Shown here piece after piece: positions 58,510 to 64,000 of a stretch of DNA of 64,000 bases. Position 1 is the first letter of the stretch; each line of letters opens with the position of its first letter. The DNA is taken from assembly GCA_015680905.1 (NCBI GenBank), contig CM027378.1:5332001-5396000 (forward strand). The letters are read 5' to 3'. The notes under the pieces are model-generated. The model made no database searches and was not told the DNA's origin. It worked only from the letters and a program-made list of their open reading frames with translations. Made by a program: the position numbers and the translations under genes. The DNA comes from Coptis chinensis (Eukaryota; Streptophyta; Magnoliopsida; Ranunculales; Ranunculaceae).

Positions 58510-59234
58510 GGCAAAAATATGACCGTTTTGGATATCTGACTGTTGGTGGATATCTGACCGTTTGTGCCTTGTAATAATTACGATGGAGATAATATTTGGG
58601 TTTTGTGACCAGACACGTGATTTGGGTCGGTTCTAATTTTTGGTCCAAGCCCAAATGAATTCCGGAAATCTTATGTCCCAAAATTTCAAACGCAGAATTT
58701 CGATTCGTTTCAATTCCAAATTAAACGAATCGAATGCTAAAATGATCGGCATTAAAAATGCCATCCAATGGAATATGAAGAAGGCACCTTCAACCATATA
58801 TATATACAAATGTACAAGTGCAGATGAACGTGGCAATGTACAATGGAAGATGTATGTGCCATTATACAAAAGAACGTGACAACAACACCAGACTACAAGA
58901 AGAAAATCATTACAAAATTATTAGAAACTGTCGTCATGTCTCTGGGCTTAAACCAATCCCAATGATGGTGGTTTAACCTTTATATTTTGGGGGCCTAGGA
59001 TTCAGGACGGTACCATCCCTGACCAATGTGTAATGGTCTAATAATAATATTACCCTTAGTACATATAATATAGCCTCAAACCGCCCCAAACTGTCATCAA
59101 ATAGAAAACTATTCGGGGTTGGCCTGGTGAAATCCATTGTCTGTGCGAACGTGGGACTATCCGATGTTGTTCATCACGATTCTCTTTGTGCACAATGCAA
59201 AGGTGAAAATAAAAGACACGAGTATATACATGTG

Positions 59235-59302
59235 GAGTCTTTTAACGTCAGATCCTCAAGACGAATGTGAGTCTTTTAACATCAGATCCTCAAGACGAAT
59301 CC
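59235..59302. repeat. 34-bp tandem duplication
   Basis: gagtcttttaac starts at 59235 and 59269. Both are followed by rtcagatcctcaagacgaat, with one base difference (cgtc versus catc). Confidence 0.88.
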
Positions 59303-59340
59303 CAACCTGTGGGAGCAAGGGGACAACGACGAAGTTTATC

Positions 59341-59634
59341 CTACTGAGCTGGTGTCAGACAATAATATACCTTATACCGGCTCATATCAGATAGTAAATC
59401 AAGACCTGGACAGAAAGGTGTTTGACAATTCATACACCACCCCATCTTTTGCACACGTTGCTTTTGAGCAAAAGTACTACGACCATTACCTATTCGAGAT
59501 GGGTGAAGTTTACACCAAATGATGAGCTGGAGTTCGCGAGGAAGAGAATAGAAAAGGGAAGATAAGGAAGGCTGGGAAATTTTTGGTACCCATTCTTTAC
59601 CAGAAGGCACGTTTGCTCGATGAACAAAAGACAT
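59341..59634 (-). other. 97-codon frame with an LPRELQLII motif, unrecognised
   Basis: An uninterrupted minus-strand frame starting MSFVHRANVPSGKEW at 59634. It contains SLPRELQLIIWCKL, which looks like the start of an F-box, and GWCMNCQTPFC with three cysteines. A tataaatg word overlaps the ATG, so either the TATA or the start is not used as such. It lies in the internal part of the Athila-like element. There is no match to a family that I can name, and the F-box resemblance is short. Confidence 0.35.
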
Positions 59635-59735
59635 TTATACTCAGTTCTGAAATAGAGTTTTTGTGGACTAAGGTTCCGACGCTTGCAACCACACACTCTA
59701 GGAGATTTGAGAGAAGAAAATAGAAGAGGGCTCGG

Positions 59736-61319
59736 TGATAAGTGCTCAAAAAGTGCTATTTAACCCTCGATTATGCCTCTTGTTTAGCCATCTTAGTGGA
59801 CTAATAGTGTTTATAAGTTGTGTTTTAAGATTCTACAGGTGAAAAAGAGAATTTTGTAGAATATTAGAGAAAATGGGGTAAAACAAAGTAATTCGGAGCA
59901 TTAATGATCACATGGGAGGTCCGTGGACAATCATGGAGAAGGCCAAGGAATTGGAGCTATTAAATATGCGACTTGGACCTATTTTAAAGTCTATTTGGAA
60001 GCCCAAGGCCAAAGGATTCGTTGCTTGGACCAAAGCCCGCATAAAAGAGGATAGAAGGATAGAAGCGAAGAGAGAAAATCGGCTTACGCGTGCGGGATGC
60101 ATGGATCGGCGGCCCAGACGATTTGATCGTCTGGGGGGACGATAGATCGAAAGCGCCCGGATGCATTGATTAAGTCCGGGGCGCATGGATAATGCGTCGG
60201 CGCATGAATCGATTAATAGCCAATTCAATTCTTCTCGTTTTGAAGACGAAGTCGGGACGAAAAGAAACCTATTTGTATTAGGAAACAAATGACGGTTTGG
60301 AATGCTTCTAGAACTCATTGTAACCCCTATAAATAGAGGACCTAAGTGCCTCATGCAATTCTCCAATTCACTTATATTCTTGTCTCCGAACTCGAAAGCG
60401 CAGAGAGATTAATAATAAAAGATCGGTTTTAACTAGTCGAGTCTTAATAAATTAGTCTTTCTAGTCTTATGTTCTTCAACTCTTCTTCTTCTCGTTCTTC
60501 GTGTTCTTCCTTCTATATGGAAGGCTAATCTTCTCCTTCAAAGGAGGGAGGAGATGAAGCCGATCTTAAGGTTTAATGATTCTTCCGGTTCATGGTGTTC
60601 TTGTCCAGGTTAGTTCTTTATGTTTGTAGTTATTAGTTCCATTGCCCACACCGGGGGATGGAAGTATAGAATAAGGTTTATGTTTTGCAATATTAATATC
60701 ATGCTAGTGTTCTTTACTTTTCTTCTAGTAGTGTAATTCTTTAGAGTTAGGGAAGTATTCTTTGTGTTGCCTTAGAAGGGGGTCCTCAGGAGTGGTCAGT
60801 TAGGGAAGTATTCTTTGTGTTTGTCTTAAGTGGTGATTCATTGAATGGTCGCCCGAGCTTACATAAAAGAAAGAAGATATTAATAACATAAACATAAGAA
60901 CAACCTTAAGTAGAGTTAATTGTTAACGATGTTTCATCCAAAGGGCATCGGCAGACTCGCTCGATTGCCTAATGTAGTCTACTTGTAAGAACAACCATGA
61001 AGCGAAGAAGGTCATAGATTAAAAGTATTGGTGGATTCTAATCTCTTGAATTCTCTCTTATAAATTCTCAATAGTTTAGTTAGTTTAGCTTAGTTTAGCA
61101 TTAGAATCTACAATCTCTACAACATTAGTTTTAATCCCCTCAACCCCCTTCCGGTCCCGTTTCTTCACATAACATACACTTAAAAGTGGAACGATACCCT
61201 ACTCATCCTTTACTTAGTGAGGGATAATTAGGTTTTGATATCGCTTCTCTTTTGTTCAACGATCATCATCTATCTACATCATCCATACACCATCTAAAAC
61301 ACACAAAAGAGGTTGGTCA
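59736..61319 (+). repeat. 5' LTR of the Athila element
   Basis: Starts TGATAAGTGCTCAAAAAGTG, similar to the start of the minus-strand LTR at 53679 (TGATAAGCACCCAAAAC). TATA box ctataaatag at 60327-60336, poly(A) signal aataaaa at about 60411. The right end is set by the primer-binding site and is approximate. It includes CT-rich ttcttcttctcgttcttcg near 60480. Confidence 0.75.
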
Positions 61320-61938
61320 AATGGTGCATTGCCGCTTTTAAGTTGTTTATGTTTAACGTTTTCTTTCAAGATTAGAATTTTGGATATTGAGGTAATTTTA
61401 GTAGCGATCATCAATCCTTTTAAGAAAGAAAGAAGCTTGAAGGACATCTCAAGACAAGATCTACCATCCGGGTTAGTCGAATCTTCATTCTTTTATTGCT
61501 TTCTTAGTATAGTTGCATCATAGTTTAGTTTTATTGCTTTCTAGTATAATTGCATTTAGGATCTTTTCAACAATTGAAGTTGTAAGCCAACACAAATGAA
61601 AAATCAAACTCTAGTGTTTCTTGTCGAATCTTGACAAACGGACTATCGTGCGGCAAATTGGTACTTAAGCAATCCAAGTGATTCACCATAACCCTAGAAG
61701 AGACTGACTTTTAGACAACGGCGAGATACTAGCTGCAAAGCCCAACCCAGTTGAAGAAAAGTAGTTTTACATTCTAGTATAATTTAGAATAGTTGCATAG
61801 TAGGATAGTTTTTTTGTTATTTTTGCATAGAATTTTCTAGTGTATGCCCCCGTCGTCCATATCATCGTCCGGTAACAACACAACAAATGGACAAGGTTTA
61901 ACAACCGACTCACAAGAATACTAGGCGAGATTGATACA

Positions 61939-64000
61939 ATGGCCGAAGCAATGATGGAGGTGTTTTGGACACCAATAATCCCGAAGCTATCCCACCCATG
62001 CAAGCCAACAGAGGAAGAAGCCGGCGACTTCTATTCGCCAATTATTGGAGACCCACCTGAAATATTGTTTTTCGAGAGACGAAGCTAATCAATTTGAACT
62101 TAGAGCATCAAGTAATCTCTATGCTTCCAAAGTTCAATGGTTCGCATTAATGTTGAAATTTTATGTTCACATGAACAAATTTCTATCGATCCTCCGAGAA
62201 CTTTCAAGAACCGTAAACATCGGGGATGAGAGTATCAAGTTAATTCTTTTCCACTCTCACCGAAGGTAAAGCATCCGAATGGTTAACCGCGTACCGATCA
62301 ATTCAATCAACAACTGGGAGAAGTTGAGAACAAAGTTTATGAACAAGTTCTACCCACCCCGTAAGACGGATGCCATCGCCAGCCATCGACAATTTCAAAG
62401 GGAAGCGACCGAAGAATATCATCAAAGCCTGGGGAGAAATTCAATAATCTGCTAGTCTCATGTCCACATCATGGTTATGATAAAAGAGCATTTTGGCTCA
62501 TTTTTTTTTTTTCGAGGACTTTCTACTATGAACAAGCGGATGATCTGATCCCAATGCATCAAGGTAAGTTTACATCATTGGATGGAGAGGAAGCCTACAA
62601 CTTTCTCGAGAATTTAGTTGAAGACACTCAACAATGGAGTACTAGCAGCGGGGACGTAGCTAGAGTGGAGGGTCTTAGAAGAAATTTGGCAACCAAATTC
62701 AAGAAGACCAAATCAAGCAATGCTATCAATTATGGCAAGCCTATCAACGGGACTTGAAAATCTGAACAAGAAGTTTGATCGGTTCTCCATGAATCCTCCA
62801 AAACCAAACAATTTCCAAGCTAAACCCTCACCCATCCAAGCCTTGTTATACCATTTGTGAGCTATGTTCGATGAAGGCCACACCCATTGAAGAGTGTTCA
62901 GATTATCCGGATACTAATGCGAGAGGCATGTAGTATCAACTCTTTAGGAAGAAATAACAGTTCAATCGGGGACAAAATTATTGGAAACCACAAAATACAA
63001 ATCGAGGAATTTTCCTCCGTGATTCCAAAATCATCCAAATCGGTTCGAATAACCGAGATCGGTTCAAAACCGCCAAAGAACCATACGTAAATCAACGGTC
63101 ATACGGAACCAAAGAATACCAAGCCAACACAAACAGAGAAGTTAGTACGGATCTTATGAGTGGATATATTGCCCTACGCCTCGGTCGAAAGCAAAGCGGT
63201 TATCCCACATATGGAAGAAGCTATCACCACCATTGTCAATGAAATAAACGGACAAATCAAAGTACCCGAAGTTGGAGAATAACTTTAGTGTCATTCAAGG
63301 CCGATAGGGCAAATCGCCGCCTTGAGAAAAGATCAAAAGGAGCATTACCAAGCCGGTAGAGCCAACTCGAAAGGAAGAGAGGTGTCTTGCGGTGGATAAC
63401 CCGAGATTGCTTTCGACCGAATGCCCAAGTTAATTTCGTCACCACTCGAGGAGGTCGCAAGAAAGTTGATAACAAGATTGTCTATGAACCGGGGAAAAGA
63501 TTACGTGGAGTCTAAGGTAACTTATGTCCCCACCATCCTACCCAGTTCTAACATTCCGGATATATCTAGTGTTGTGCGGCAACTTCCGTCAAGAAACCTG
63601 TTGCAAAAAAGAAGTTGAAGGAACTACTATGGAAGTAAGTAAGAAGAAGCCATCACGAGTGACTCCACTGTCACTCCACTAATTGTTACCAAGCCAACCC
63701 GTTCGAAAAGAAGAGAACCGATTTTGAAGAATCCAAAGACCGTTTTCTTCGAAATTAGTGAATACCGAGAAAAGATGACCGGTCAAAGGAGATTTTGCGA
63801 TGTATTTCAGATTTCTGATTAATATCCCATTTCGACCGCCATCAAGCAAGTTCCCTCGTATGCCAAGTTCCGAAAGATCTAGTAAAGAAGAAGACCAACA
63901 TTCGAAAGAAGCTTTTATCGCCAAAGATGTTCATCATTACCTACGATCTATCGGTTGGAAACCGAAAGATCCGGAAGTCCAACTGTTACATGCGTAATGG
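61939..64000 (+). pseudogene. Athila gag and start of protease region, broken
   Basis: ATG at 61939 (MAEAMMEVFWTPIIPKL). The capsid part is scattered over frames: FELRASSNLYASKVQWF, then IGDESIKLILF, NWEKLRTKFMNKFYPPRK, SHRQFQREATEEYHQ, and MHQGKFTSLDGEEAYNFLEN at 62554. A decayed zinc knuckle (CELCSMKA...C) lies near 62860. Near 63830-63880 KQVPSYAKF matches the PxYAKFLK segment before the Athila protease. Frameshifts and stops are frequent, so it is dead. The gene continues past the right edge. Confidence 0.82.

Larger units (their letters stand above)
53680..59735 (-). mobile_element. Internal 3' region of the Athila-like element (minus strand)
   Basis: This lies between the 3' LTR on the left and a plus-strand Athila LTR on the right. 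It has no gag-pol. On the minus strand it carries a small frame at 59341-59634, a 39-codon membrane microprotein (58296-58415) and two related pseudogenes (56881-57651 and 55615-56613), then about 1.9 kb of AT-rich noncoding DNA up to the polypurine tract. Athila elements have extra frames between pol and the 3' LTR, so the layout fits. The upstream part of this element is cut off by the plus-strand Athila insertion. Confidence 0.6.
59736..64000 (+). mobile_element. Athila-lineage Ty3/gypsy element, 5' part, continues past the window
   Basis: 5' LTR 59736 to about 61319, degenerate primer-binding site aatggtgcattgccgc at about 61320-61335 (compare TGGCGCCGTTGCCG), about 600 bp of leader, then a broken gag from 61939 and the gag-protease link at 63.4-64.0 kb. 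The long LTR and the gag text are Athila-like. It meets the minus-strand Athila-like element at 59735. Confidence 0.85.

Noticed and set aside
59580..59634. F-box protein call
   Set aside because: Only the LPRELQLII stretch fits; the rest of the roughly 45-residue F-box is not present, so I did not name it one.

Overview
The window is nuclear DNA from a flowering plant, most likely a eudicot. The evidence is spliced minus-strand genes for plant families (a BELL homeodomain factor, an EEF1A-type lysine methyltransferase, a TMEM220-like protein), a nuclear-type tRNA-Glu with a Pol III terminator, and a dense layering of plant LTR retrotransposons, MULEs, hAT-type and PIF/Harbinger MITEs, a SINE and poly(A) retroposons. 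The species cannot be named from the sequence.

Layout. 1-8268: a decayed Ty3/gypsy Tat-lineage retrotransposon on the minus strand, with 5' LTR 7749-8268, gag, protease, RT, RNase H and integrase remnants, and a 3' noncoding part holding about ten 136-146 bp tandem repeats. 8.3-10.5 kb: noncoding DNA with a MULE-type MITE, a poly(A) retroposon and a hAT-type element. 10536-16043: a complete MULE with 125-bp TIRs and a perfect 9-bp target duplication. It carries a broken mudrA-type transposase (minus) and, converging on it, an intact small zinc-knuckle gene (plus). 16-25 kb: genic island with the methyltransferase gene (18779-21324), tRNA-Glu (21418-21490) and the TMEM220-like gene (22026-24789), whose second intron holds a Pack-MULE with a captured PPR fragment and two further elements nested in its arms. 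27-34 kb: a SAWTOOTH-type BELL homeobox gene with a probable GC-AG intron, an apparent 1-nt frameshift near its N-terminus, and a SINE and a hAT-type element in its introns. 35.4-40.7 kb: a cluster of MULE-type elements, one carrying an F-box/FBD fragment, plus a Harbinger MITE. 43.8-45.1 kb: a 420-490 bp tandem repeat. 46613-47050: a small plant gene of unknown function.

47.5 kb to the end is a nest of LTR elements. A second Tat element (plus, 47553-49507) is cut in gag by the 3' LTR of an Athila-like element on the minus strand (49508-53679), which is itself split by a 2672-bp solo LTR. The internal part of the Athila-like element (53680-59735) holds several minus-strand reading frames, including two 'putative plant transposon protein'-like pseudogenes and a 39-residue single-span membrane microprotein with its own TATA box. 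A plus-strand Athila element starts at 59736 and runs off the right edge.

The active parts appear to be the methyltransferase, tRNA-Glu, TMEM220-like, BELL and 46.6-kb genes, and possibly the zinc-knuckle gene in the MULE. Most other coding traces are dead transposon genes. No wholly new system is proven. The best candidates for one are the convergent zinc-knuckle gene of the MULE and the multi-ORF 3' region of the Athila-like element.
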